Positions 17,956 to 26,185 of a stretch of 26,786 bases of DNA are shown here, one piece after another. This DNA is from a virus: IMG/VR virus record IMGVR_UViG_3300021957_000241, positions 1 to 26,786 of that record; one strand, written 5' to 3'. A program made the position numbers and the translations under genes. The notes beneath the pieces are model-generated. The model saw only the letters and a list, made by a program, of their open reading frames with translations, had not been told where the DNA came from and searched no databases. Within the stretch, counting starts at the first letter, position 1. Every line of letters begins with the position of its first letter.

Positions 17956-17996
17956 TATAATAATTAGGCCACTATTAAAGCAGCCTAACTACTATA
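17956..17996 (-). promoter_or_regulatory. Strong 18-bp RNA hairpin in the leader of the connector gene
   Basis: Read on the minus strand, 17996-17979 pairs with 17973-17956 as an uninterrupted 18-bp stem around the 5-nt loop UUAAU (17978-17974). Four of the 18 pairs are G-U or U-G wobbles (92/60, 89/63, 82/70, 81/71). On the plus strand these become A-C mismatches, so the structure is specific to the late transcript. The sequence after the stem is A-rich (no U tract), so it is not a standard intrinsic terminator. It ends 20 nt before the ATG at 17935 and starts 11 nt after the preceding stop. Possible roles are an RNase processing site, 3'-end protection of the upstream mRNA, or control of connector translation. 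Confidence 0.7.
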
Positions 17997-18007
17997 TAGT
18001 GACTCTA

Positions 18008-18823
18008 TTAAAGTCTTTTTAAAATTGCTTTGTAAACTTCCATTCCATCATCGGTCTTAAAGTAAGACGCTAATGCTGAATAAGGATGTTCATCAAAAGG
18101 TACTGTCATTAATTTTCTACCTCCAGCACCATAAGTAAATGTGCGTTGATCTGCAGATAGGTTTAGGATTCCAGCTTCAACAGCTTTTGCTCCTGTATTT
18201 CTTAATTGAATATGATCGTCATTAGCTAAATCCAAAAATAAAACAGGATTTCTTTTTGCAAATATCATTAAGTCTCTTTTTAATTCACTAGAAGATAGCC
18301 TTGTAACTTCCTCTCCAAATTCTGATCTTAAGATAGCTTCAGCGTGATCTATTTCAATGCTTTTAGCAGCCGTAAGAGCTTCTAATTCTAATTCAATCCA
18401 ATCTAATTCGTTAACAGAATCAGCTTCTTTATCAAGTTCTTTGTATATTGTATCTTTTAAAGGGTGATACAAAGATAATAATTTTTGAAGACTAACATTC
18501 TCTTTTTTTACGGTTAATGTACCGTTTCTAAAAACAATTCTACCTAAAGTACTTTCTCCTTTTTGCTCATCTACAAATGGAGATTTTTGATTAGTAGCAT
18601 ACCTTAATTCTCTTTGATAACCAGACTCTTTGTCAAAATACAATAAAGGTTTTCTTGAAGAATGTCTTGAGTTAAGTGCGTAAGCTAAAGGAGATTTACC
18701 TGTAGCTATATAATACGTTCTGTCTTTAAATTCAAATACTGGTTTAGTAGGTGTTTTTACAGCAGGTTTAACTGCTTGCTGAGGAGCAACCTCAACTTTT
18801 TTAGCTGTAGCTTGTTTAGCCAT
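18008..18823 (-). CDS. Conserved virion-associated protein of unknown role, downstream of the capsid gene (271 aa)
   Basis: A 271-residue soluble protein. The first 30 residues are a Lys/Ala/Pro/Gln-rich disordered leader (AKQATAKKVEVAPQQAVKP). Then come a beta-type part (FKDRTYYIATGKSPLAYALN, RIVFRNGTLTVKK), a long helical acidic region (about 125-185; WIELELEALTAAKSIEIDHA), and a compact end with LMIFAKRNPVLFLDLANDD and FTYGAGGRKLMTVPFDEHPY. I do not recognise the family by name. Its place between the major capsid protein and the connector rings suggests an auxiliary capsid, head-completion or decoration protein. It is bracketed by two strong hairpins (18854-18894 and 17956-17996), so it may be expressed at a level of its own. 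The ATG at 18823 has an A/T-only leader. Confidence 0.55.
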   Translation of the reverse strand: MAKQATAKKVEVAPQQAVKPAVKTPTKPVFEFKDRTYYIATGKSPLAYALNSRHSSRKPLLYFDKESGYQRELRYATNQKSPFVDEQKGESTLGRIVFRNGTLTVKKENVSLQKLLSLYHPLKDTIYKELDKEADSVNELDWIELELEALTAAKSIEIDHAEAILRSEFGEEVTRLSSSELKRDLMIFAKRNPVLFLDLANDDHIQLRNTGAKAVEAGILNLSADQRTFTYGAGGRKLMTVPFDEHPYSALASYFKTDDGMEVYKAILKRL

Positions 18824-18853
18824 GATATAATATAATTTAATAGTTTAATAAGA

Positions 18854-18894
18854 GTAATAATTACCCCCGTAGATTCAACGAGGGTAATAATTAC
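18854..18894 (-). terminator. Strong hairpin just after the major capsid gene (probable terminator or mRNA 3' stabiliser)
   Basis: On the minus strand, GUAAU (18894-18890) pairs with AUUAC (18858-18854), a single U-U mismatch follows, then AUUACCCUCGU (18888-18878) pairs with ACGGGGGUAAU (18870-18860) around a 7-nt loop. That gives 16 pairs in 17 positions, one of them U-G (18881/18867). The U-G is a C-A mismatch on the plus strand, so the structure belongs to the late transcript. It starts 12 nt after the capsid stop and is followed by a modest U-rich stretch (UCUUAUU). The position matches T7, where the T-phi terminator follows capsid gene 10. Partial termination or protection of capsid mRNA is inferred. 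Confidence 0.65.
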
Positions 18895-18906
18895 ATTAAT
18901 TTAGCT

Positions 18907-20319
18907 CTACGCTTTTTTCAATAATACAAAGTTGTTAGCACCTTGTACACATAAACATCTTTCAGATAAGAAGTGTACATTCATTGCATCTTCGTCGCTT
19001 GTATAGTTTCCACCAACAGATCCAGTAATCCAAGATTTCATTTTTCTATCGTCTGCCTCAGAAGCTCTATAACGTACGTGTAAGAATGGTCTTGAAATGT
19101 TTTTACCTAATTGTTGATCATAAACTGTAGAAGTTCCAGCTGGTACAATAACCCCCTCAATATCTCCAACTAATCCACGAGTGGTAGAATCGTTTAAGTA
19201 TTTCCAGTCAGTTTTGTAAAAGTCATAAGAACCTCTTCGGAATCCTGAGAAACCTAAGTTTAAAGCCATATCTTCAGAGTTGTTAAATACACCGTAAGAT
19301 GTACCATTAGCTCCATAAGAATTTTGTTGAGCTAACATGTTGTCAATAGATAAAGAAGTAGCTCTGTCTAAAAACATCATGTTCTCCTCAATAGCTCCTT
19401 GTTTATCTAGTTCTTGTAAAATAGCGTCAAATTCATCTAACCCGTCTGGTCCGTCAAAATCTGCTGAAGCGTAAACAAGACCTCTATTTTCAAGAGCTGC
19501 GAATAAACCGTCAGAACCTTTTAGTGTACTTCCTCCACCGAAAGTAGAGCTGGCAACAGTAATACCTGCTGATGATTTTTCAGCTTCAATCATAGACATT
19601 TCTAATTGGTCTTCGAAACGGATTCTAGCTTCATGCTCAGACTTCAAGTACCATAAGTATCCAGAAGTTCCAGCTTCAGTAGTAACTTCAACCCATCCAA
19701 TTTGAGCAGTGTCAGAACCGCTAACGTTATACTTGTCTCTAAGTATAATTGGTTGATTGCTAAATTGTTCAAAAGCAGCGTCTACTGAAGTTCCAGCATT
19801 GCTAGTTCCTTTTGCATATTCAGATCCGTATACAAATACTTTCGCGTCCCCAGTTGCAGTAAAGCTAATAGCTCCTGCATAGCCAGTTACAGTAAGAGTA
19901 GCAACGCCTGCTACTGTTGCAACGCTCTGTACATAAGCTTTTTCAACAGTTGTTCCTGCTGCGTTAGCTATTACGATAGTAGCACCTGCACCGATAAGAT
20001 TTTTTGAAGCACCTGCTACTGCTGGAATAGAAATAGTAGTTCCGTTTGTAACAGTTACGTCATCATAAGCAATGTGTAATCTACCTTGCTCAGACCAAAC
20101 TACTTGATCAGATGCCATAGGCATTTCAGCACCTACCATACGTAAGAATCCAGAGATAGTACGGTTTCCGTATCTTTCTACTTCTTTCTCATATACTTCT
20201 GGTAAGAACTGTTGTGTAAAGTTCATCTCTGCTAAAGAGAGATAGTTGTCATTAAATAATGTTTGTGTTGGTCTTGGAGTCAAATGTGCTAATGCTCCTC
20301 CGCTTTCTTCGAATGCCAT
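18907..20319 (-). CDS. Major capsid protein (470 aa)
   Basis: Predicted HK97-fold shell protein. Order and size fit: it follows portal and scaffold, and 470 residues is near the length of crAss-like capsid proteins. The N-terminus (LSLAEMNFTQQFLPEVYEKE, about 27-46) and YGNRTISGFLRMVGAEMPM match capsid proteins of Bacteroidetes podoviruses as I recall them. Residues about 90-170 form a Gly/Ala/Thr/Val-rich beta block (SVATVAGVATLTVTGYAGAI) that looks like an inserted or expanded domain. Then come a helical section (EARIRFEDQLEMSMIEAEKS) and a C-terminal region with RPFLHVRYRASEADDRKMKS and NVHFLSERCLCVQGANNF. The leader is A/T-only without a ribosome binding motif, typical for Bacteroidetes. 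A strong hairpin follows the stop by 12 nt. No cleaved propeptide is evident. Confidence 0.85.
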   Translation of the reverse strand: MAFEESGGALAHLTPRPTQTLFNDNYLSLAEMNFTQQFLPEVYEKEVERYGNRTISGFLRMVGAEMPMASDQVVWSEQGRLHIAYDDVTVTNGTTISIPAVAGASKNLIGAGATIVIANAAGTTVEKAYVQSVATVAGVATLTVTGYAGAISFTATGDAKVFVYGSEYAKGTSNAGTSVDAAFEQFSNQPIILRDKYNVSGSDTAQIGWVEVTTEAGTSGYLWYLKSEHEARIRFEDQLEMSMIEAEKSSAGITVASSTFGGGSTLKGSDGLFAALENRGLVYASADFDGPDGLDEFDAILQELDKQGAIEENMMFLDRATSLSIDNMLAQQNSYGANGTSYGVFNNSEDMALNLGFSGFRRGSYDFYKTDWKYLNDSTTRGLVGDIEGVIVPAGTSTVYDQQLGKNISRPFLHVRYRASEADDRKMKSWITGSVGGNYTSDEDAMNVHFLSERCLCVQGANNFVLLKKA

Positions 20320-20338
20320 AATTTTAAATTTTTAAGTT

Positions 20339-21508
20339 TTATTTTCTAGTTTTTATTCCAAATTTAGAAGAACTACCAGTCTTAATTGACTTAACCGTCC
20401 AGCCGTTAGGTGGTTTAACATTTTCATGAGCTCCTCGAGGATTCATGTCAATATTTTTTGCCTTTTGCATGCTGGCTTTCATAGCGTCGGATTTTCCTTG
20501 CTCATAAAAGTGATTAGCAATCTTGTCTGCATTCATAGCTGTAAATAAAGACTTGTGATAACCTGCAGCGTCATTCATTTCATTTTTATCGTTCAAGAAC
20601 TTCTTGACCAAATTATTGATGTCGCTTTGGGTGTCTTTTACCTGATCTACATTGTTTACTTTAAAACGAAATTTCTTTTCTCCAACGTTGAAATCAAAAC
20701 CTTTGAAATCATTAGAAAACAGACTTTCTGTTTTATTTTTAAATGTAGATAACTGGCTTTCAGCTACTCTAGTTGCTTCTTCATTCTCTTGTTTATAACG
20801 GTTGAAGAATTCTACCGCTTTTACTTGCTCTGGATTTAATTTAGATCCAGCTTTTATTTCATCGTAATACCTAGTTTTTAATCCATCTAGGTGATTTTTA
20901 GCTTTTGAAAGCTCTTCTCTTTTACTTATTTTTTTTCTACGTATATCTCTTTCTTCGTCTATATCTTCATCAAATGAAAAATTGTCTTCCATTAAAAAAT
21001 CAATATCCTCTTTATCCAAGTGAGGTCTTGTGCTTTCGTAGTATTCTCTAAGTAATTGATCTTCGTTTAAAGAAGAGTAATCTGTATTTAGTTTTACGTA
21101 ATCTTCCAAGCTTCCACCTGTCTCGTTCATAAACTCAACTACCTTTTGTATATTCTCAGGTAATTCTATACCAGCCTCAGCTTCAACTAACGCTTGTTCT
21201 ACTTGCTCTTCTAATTCTTCAGTGACTTCTTGAACTTCTTCATCTGTTATTTCTTCAATATAAGATTCCGGTTCTTGCTGTAATTCTTGAACTGGAGCTT
21301 CTGGTGCTTCAGCTACCTCTTCAGTTTCAACTGTTTCATTTACAATCGCTTCTGGTTCTGGCTGTGCTTCTGGAACACTTTCTTCTTGAGGTTTATTAAG
21401 GTCATTTAAATTAACTTTAATAACACCATCTTCGAATGACATAGGACTAGTATCCTCTGCTTTAGCTACTTCCACTTCAGGGTTAGCTTGTTCTAATTGT
21501 TCTTCCAT
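20339..21508 (-). CDS. Capsid scaffolding-like protein, acidic (389 aa)
   Basis: A 389-residue protein lying exactly between portal and major capsid genes. Residues about 1-125 are extremely acidic and low-complexity (repeated PEAQPEPEA, EEVQEVTEELEEQVEQAL). The middle (about 150-290) is charged and helical, with the basic stretch RDIRRKKISKREELSKAKNH. The C-terminal 60 residues are basic and polar (SDAMKASMQKAKNIDMNPRG; SSSKFGIKTRK). Acidic N-terminus, helical core and basic C-terminal capsid-binding end are the usual make-up of phage scaffolds such as P22 gp8. Scaffolds are exit or degradation components and are poorly conserved, so assignment rests on context and composition. No serine-protease motif is visible, so a protease-scaffold fusion is unlikely. 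Confidence 0.7.
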   Translation of the reverse strand: MEEQLEQANPEVEVAKAEDTSPMSFEDGVIKVNLNDLNKPQEESVPEAQPEPEAIVNETVETEEVAEAPEAPVQELQQEPESYIEEITDEEVQEVTEELEEQVEQALVEAEAGIELPENIQKVVEFMNETGGSLEDYVKLNTDYSSLNEDQLLREYYESTRPHLDKEDIDFLMEDNFSFDEDIDEERDIRRKKISKREELSKAKNHLDGLKTRYYDEIKAGSKLNPEQVKAVEFFNRYKQENEEATRVAESQLSTFKNKTESLFSNDFKGFDFNVGEKKFRFKVNNVDQVKDTQSDINNLVKKFLNDKNEMNDAAGYHKSLFTAMNADKIANHFYEQGKSDAMKASMQKAKNIDMNPRGAHENVKPPNGWTVKSIKTGSSSKFGIKTRK

Positions 21509-21540
21509 GATAAAATATTATATAATTGTTACTATTATTA

Positions 21541-23967
21541 TTACTTAGGGTCGAAGGAACCTAAGCTGAAATCACCGCTAAGTATATCGTTTCCTGAGGA
21601 TTCGAAGTTTTTAGGCGGTAAACTGTTTTGTCTTTGATTTATTAATTCGCTTTGTTGCGTTGCTTGTAGTTTAGTTCTTTCGTCTTTTCGGTCTTCTTTA
21701 TCGCTTACTTCTGCTTTACGATTGTTAACTTCTATACCTTTTAATTGCATATTCATTTCAAATTCTAATTGCATAAGCTCTTTCTTTAATGTAGCTTCTT
21801 TCATTAGTTTTTGATCAGCAATACCAGCTTTAACGTTTTCTAATTCTATCTTTTGCTGTGTAAGAGCTTGGTTTTTTTGCACCTCTGCTTGAGCAGCTAC
21901 TTGTTGAGCTTGAGCGTTCGCATCTGCTTGTGCTTGTATATTTTGCTGTTGAATTTGTTGGTCACGCTTTTGTTTCTCTACTCTTCTTATCTTTAGTAAT
22001 TGATTAGCTAGCTTTAAATTTTTAATCTCTCTAAGATCAATTGCATCGGATAAATCAATAAGCCCGCTTTGGACAGCTGCTTGAATATTGTTTTCTAATA
22101 CAGCTTTTTCTTCTTCGTCTGGTTGTAGCTCTATAAAAATACCAAAATCGTACAAGTGAAGATTTTTCATTTCTTCCAGCACAGCAACGTTTTGGTTACC
22201 AATTTTGTGAATAAAAGCTTCTCTAGTTGGTGAGTACTCTATTATATCTGAAATTCTTAAAGATAATCCTTCACACAGGTCTGCTGTTAAAAACAAACTA
22301 CCATCTAATATATGTCTTGTGGCTACATTAGAATTTGCTGCAGCTATTTTTTGAACACCAACCAATGCTCTAGAATCTGGAGTACTTCCATCTCTAGCTT
22401 CGTTAAGTCCAGTTACGTCGCGTATCATCTGCATATAGTAGTTATAGTTACCTATAAGGCTTTGCATTTTTCCACCACCTGAACCAGTTGATATTTCTTG
22501 AATAGGTACTTTGCCTGGATTCATATCTCCATCCTGCGTAAATGATCTACCAATTACAGAACCTGTTTGAAAAAACATATTTAATGCTTCTTGTGGATTG
22601 TAATTTGTGCCATTTCCTAAATCAACTTCAACTAAACCGTCTGCATCAAGATAAACACCATCCGGAACCATTCTAGACATTACCTGTTGTAATTTTAAAT
22701 GCGTTAACTGAATCATATCAGCAAAACCTGTTATACGCGAAACGATGCTCTCTATTCTACCTTTATACATTCTAGGTGCAACAATACTATAATTCATTTT
22801 AGTTTTAGTATAATCACTCTTAGGACGTATCATATTTTTAGCCATCTCCCATTTAAGCATTTTACCACCTACAATCTTTACTCCTTCATATAGTACTTCT
22901 AACGACTGAGATAATTTTGATATACCATATTCCTCATACATTTCTTCAGGAGGATTAAACTCATCTGTTTTAGGTATTATCTTAGAAGCTCCAGTAGCTG
23001 TTTCTTTTACTTTGTATACTTCGTTAGTGAAAGTCTTGTAATTAAAGTACAGCACTTGAACAGTATTAGAATCGTCTTCGTCGTTATTGTTTATAGTTCT
23101 ATTATAAAAACCACTATTACTTACAGACTGACTTGCTATTTCTTTTAAATCATCATTTGTTAACCAAGGGAATTCTTTTTTAAGTTCATTTAAGTGAACA
23201 GACTTAACTTCTCCTACGTAATATATATCATCAAAATAAGGCGAATCAGTATATGACCAAACCAAATTAACTGGATCTACATATTCTACTTTAGCTCCTT
23301 CTGCTTTTGTAAAAGTATTTTTTACTGCACCTATACCTATCGTGGTTATATCGTAATTACATCTTCTTTTTATAAGATCATACTTGTTGCCATCTAACAA
23401 TACGTTTAAAGCTTGTTCTTCAGCTAACTCAACTTGCTGCTTATAGCTAAGTTGCATATGGACATCTAGCTCTTCTTTGTTTTTCGGTAATGTCTCTGGA
23501 TCGTTTTCAAACAAGTTAACTCCAAACTCAGCTTCTGCGAATTCATTTAACTCTTTAGTCTGCATATCTCTAATAAGAGACTCCATATACTTAGTCCTTT
23601 TGTTTACTCCATAAGGGTCCTGTGAATATGCTTTTATATCAAATTGTCTATCTGAAATACCGTTAACAACTATATCTACAAACTTAGGTATAATAGGTAC
23701 TGGTTTCCAATCTAAGTTTAAATAAGATAAATCACCGTTTATAGATAACTCATCTTTGTATTTTTGAATGCTTTGTTCTCCTCTAGCATACAGCCTTAGA
23801 TTATGAAAAGATACTTGATTACTTTTAAAACGGCTATTGCCATTATCATTATTAAACCATTCTCTTTCGATAGCTCTACCAACTGTTGTTCCGTATTCTA
23901 GTGATTGCTTTTCTTGATCACTAGCTATTTGACTTGGAAAATAACTTGTTATAACTGACTCAGCCAT
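21541..23967 (-). CDS. Portal protein (808 aa)
   Basis: The dodecameric ring at one capsid vertex through which terminase pumps DNA. It is 808 residues, in the range of crAss-like and P22-type portals. The strongest evidence is the conserved block near 508-550, reading RDVTGLNEARDGSTPDSRAL then VGVQKIAAANSNVATRHIL, a signature of portals in Bacteroidetes podoviruses. Residues about 395-445 (NYSIVAPRMYKGRIESIVSR) belong to the wing/stem core. From about 655 to 775 is a long Gln/Ala-rich coiled coil (QQNIQAQADANAQAQQVAAQ), matching the barrel or a tail-side extension of large portals. The last 30 residues are polar and disordered. It starts 4 nt after the large terminase stop and precedes the scaffold, the standard packaging-head order. 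Confidence 0.85.
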   Translation of the reverse strand: MAESVITSYFPSQIASDQEKQSLEYGTTVGRAIEREWFNNDNGNSRFKSNQVSFHNLRLYARGEQSIQKYKDELSINGDLSYLNLDWKPVPIIPKFVDIVVNGISDRQFDIKAYSQDPYGVNKRTKYMESLIRDMQTKELNEFAEAEFGVNLFENDPETLPKNKEELDVHMQLSYKQQVELAEEQALNVLLDGNKYDLIKRRCNYDITTIGIGAVKNTFTKAEGAKVEYVDPVNLVWSYTDSPYFDDIYYVGEVKSVHLNELKKEFPWLTNDDLKEIASQSVSNSGFYNRTINNNDEDDSNTVQVLYFNYKTFTNEVYKVKETATGASKIIPKTDEFNPPEEMYEEYGISKLSQSLEVLYEGVKIVGGKMLKWEMAKNMIRPKSDYTKTKMNYSIVAPRMYKGRIESIVSRITGFADMIQLTHLKLQQVMSRMVPDGVYLDADGLVEVDLGNGTNYNPQEALNMFFQTGSVIGRSFTQDGDMNPGKVPIQEISTGSGGGKMQSLIGNYNYYMQMIRDVTGLNEARDGSTPDSRALVGVQKIAAANSNVATRHILDGSLFLTADLCEGLSLRISDIIEYSPTREAFIHKIGNQNVAVLEEMKNLHLYDFGIFIELQPDEEEKAVLENNIQAAVQSGLIDLSDAIDLREIKNLKLANQLLKIRRVEKQKRDQQIQQQNIQAQADANAQAQQVAAQAEVQKNQALTQQKIELENVKAGIADQKLMKEATLKKELMQLEFEMNMQLKGIEVNNRKAEVSDKEDRKDERTKLQATQQSELINQRQNSLPPKNFESSGNDILSGDFSLGSFDPK

Positions 23968-23971
23968 ATTT

Positions 23972-26185
23972 TTATTTTTCTATTAATTTTGAAAATCCAC
24001 CAGAATTAGTGTATTTAGCTATTTTTAAACTTATTTTATTTTTTTCTACATTAGGTCTTGGGTGATATAAGTGTCTATTACAAGCCATTATAGCCAGCCC
24101 TGAACTTATTGCGGCATCAAACTTTGTTCTTTTATTTATATCAAATCCAGCCCAATCATTAAGAGTGGTGTTAAAATACATCGCTCCGTATTGCCCATCT
24201 TCGAGTAATCCAACATGTTTATCTATATATGTTTCTATAGCTGCTGCGTGAGCTTGTTTTATATCTTCGCTTGAGTTAGGCATACCACCTATTTCTCTTT
24301 CAGTAACAGATAACTTGTTCCATATTTTGTCAGGCCTATTCATCGAGTAACCTCTGTACCCTCTTCTTTTAAAGTAATACAATAATCTAGGTTTATTGTT
24401 TTCTGCTAATATTGGCATTCCGTAAAACACGCAAGCCATTAATACATCTTCAAAAAATATTTCAGCGGTTTGAGGTCGTGCAATATATTCTAAAAAAAAT
24501 GTATTTGCAGGAGCATCCTCCATACTAAATTTAGTTAAACCGTGCAAAGCGCCTTTTGAACCGTGACCATCCGTTGTGCCTGATATATCGTAGCTGTCAC
24601 ATCCGAAAGCACCCATATGTTCATTACCCGGACTTTTTAGCCCTTTATTAATAATTTGTCTATTTTGCAAAGCTGCTCCAGGTACCCAAGAAACTTTAAA
24701 TCTTCCGTTAGGATTAGGCGTGAATATAACTGTTGAATCTTTTATACCGTTAGCCCACTGAAAACTACCTGTTGTTAATACATTAGTATTACTTAAATCT
24801 TCGTTATAATCTATTTGCTCATATATTTTTGCTAAATTAAATATACTATTCTTAGCTTCGTCTCTAAAAGCATGTTCTTCTGTGCGTGGAAATTGTCTGT
24901 AGAATTCATTTAAAGCATCCTGGTCGCCTTTTAATCCTTCAGCCTCATTATCCCAGTGTTCTATAACTCCGACATCTATAATGTCTCCTAATGGACCTGT
25001 TACCACTTCTTTAGGTGTGTTAAATACAGGGTGCCCAAACTCATCTATAAAACCTTCGTAATTCCACTCCATCGGAATAAATAAAGAATACAATCCTGAC
25101 GCTGTTTGACCGTTTTTGTTTCTTTTTAAAACATTAGAGTTATTATATAATTTTTTAAAATTAGAACCTCCTTTGTCTAAAGCGTTTGAGGTTGAACCCA
25201 TCATACACTTACCTATAATTCGAGAACCTAGTCTTAAACATGTTTTTGTAACTCTCCAGTTATTTAATATGTTATCAGGTCTTTCCCATTTACCACTTTC
25301 ATCATGTACTAGTAACCTTAGTTTTTCACCATCATAAGAGTTATCTCCTGTATTTTTCCAGTCAATAGTGGTATCTAATCCCTCTAGTACTTCTGTACTC
25401 TTTTTAGCTTGTATTGATTTTCTCGTAAGCCTAGACGCTGGTATCCTATACGCGAGTTCGGTTTTTGGTCTATCCATACCGTCTTGTATGGGCTTAAAGA
25501 AGAATGGGTAGTTAACTGAGATTGGTACAACTTTATCGGTAAACATTTTCTTTGCATCCGATCCAGACTTTGATAATATTCCAAATCTAGCGTCACTTGA
25601 GATGGTTGCCATATTGACTGTTTCTCCTGATGCCATAAATGAAAATCCTGAACGCCTGTTTTTAAGGTAAGACATTCCGTAACATCTACTGTCTGCTTTA
25701 CAAGCTTCCCAGAATATATAGAATAATCTGTTTGCTTCCCTAAAGTCTGCGTTCCCAACGTCAATCTTAGACCATTGCAGGTACATAAAATGAGTACCAG
25801 TGATGTAAGTAGCCACGTTCTTGTTATTGAACCAATGACCTTCTTCTCTTCTTTTAAATTGTTCATCTATATACCCCTCCCATTTATTTTGAAAATCTTC
25901 AGGATATTCTCTCCAATCAAATATACTAGTTATTGATTTTAGTTCTTTAGGATATTCTTCGACTTTCCACTTGTTATTAGTTTTGTCTATTTTAGCAGGT
26001 GCTTTGGGTAAAGCAATTTTTAGGTTCTGTATATTATATATTTCACCAATTTGACCTGTTTTGCTAATGACAACAATATCGTGTTCTTTATCGTAACCGT
26101 ACTTCCACTTTCTAGATTTATTCATTCTAGATATAGTGTTTTTTCTTATAGGCGTTACAACATTATATAAAGTCTGCTCGTACAT
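23972..26185 (-). CDS. terL: Terminase large subunit, ATPase and nuclease (737 aa)
   Basis: The DNA-packaging motor and headful nuclease. ATPase domain: a deviant Walker A KNRRSGFS at 175-182, with Lys at the start instead of the usual GK[ST] position (as in lambda-type terminases); a Walker B LLVHDES with D295 and E296; and a likely coupling motif GSTSNA near 330. Nuclease domain (RNase H fold): FGCDSYD with D530 and D533, then a conserved Gly-rich stretch (GTTDGHGSKGALHGLTKF), a central acidic region (FFLEYIARPQTAEIFFED), and KFDAAISSGLAIMA with D690. The three acidic clusters fit the metal site. Length and order match terminases of crAss-like and other Bacteroidetes podoviruses. The ATG overlaps the small-subunit stop by one base (TAATG), so the two are translationally coupled. 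A 160-aa frame inside it (25384-25866) is a shadow. Confidence 0.9.
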   Translation of the reverse strand: MYEQTLYNVVTPIRKNTISRMNKSRKWKYGYDKEHDIVVISKTGQIGEIYNIQNLKIALPKAPAKIDKTNNKWKVEEYPKELKSITSIFDWREYPEDFQNKWEGYIDEQFKRREEGHWFNNKNVATYITGTHFMYLQWSKIDVGNADFREANRLFYIFWEACKADSRCYGMSYLKNRRSGFSFMASGETVNMATISSDARFGILSKSGSDAKKMFTDKVVPISVNYPFFFKPIQDGMDRPKTELAYRIPASRLTRKSIQAKKSTEVLEGLDTTIDWKNTGDNSYDGEKLRLLVHDESGKWERPDNILNNWRVTKTCLRLGSRIIGKCMMGSTSNALDKGGSNFKKLYNNSNVLKRNKNGQTASGLYSLFIPMEWNYEGFIDEFGHPVFNTPKEVVTGPLGDIIDVGVIEHWDNEAEGLKGDQDALNEFYRQFPRTEEHAFRDEAKNSIFNLAKIYEQIDYNEDLSNTNVLTTGSFQWANGIKDSTVIFTPNPNGRFKVSWVPGAALQNRQIINKGLKSPGNEHMGAFGCDSYDISGTTDGHGSKGALHGLTKFSMEDAPANTFFLEYIARPQTAEIFFEDVLMACVFYGMPILAENNKPRLLYYFKRRGYRGYSMNRPDKIWNKLSVTEREIGGMPNSSEDIKQAHAAAIETYIDKHVGLLEDGQYGAMYFNTTLNDWAGFDINKRTKFDAAISSGLAIMACNRHLYHPRPNVEKNKISLKIAKYTNSGGFSKLIEK

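Noticed and set aside
17956-17996. Intrinsic terminator
   Set aside because: The stem is followed by an A-rich, not U-rich, tract on the transcribed strand, so it was called a leader hairpin instead.
17991-18000. Perfect 10-bp palindrome ACTATATAGT as an operator or promoter element
   Set aside because: Much of it forms the base of the 18-bp hairpin at 17956-17996. There is no Bacteroidetes-type promoter (TTTG / TAnnTTTG) with suitable spacing beside it.
618-21000. Plus-strand ORFs of 60-119 aa scattered through the window (for example 11558-11917, 13953-14285, 16005-16307)
   Set aside because: All are antisense to long, well-supported minus-strand genes, with compositions expected from reverse complements; no leader or neighbour supports them.
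25384-25866. 160-aa minus-strand ORF inside terL
   Set aside because: It lies entirely in another frame of a well-supported terminase containing its Walker A motif, and its own translation shows no recognisable features.
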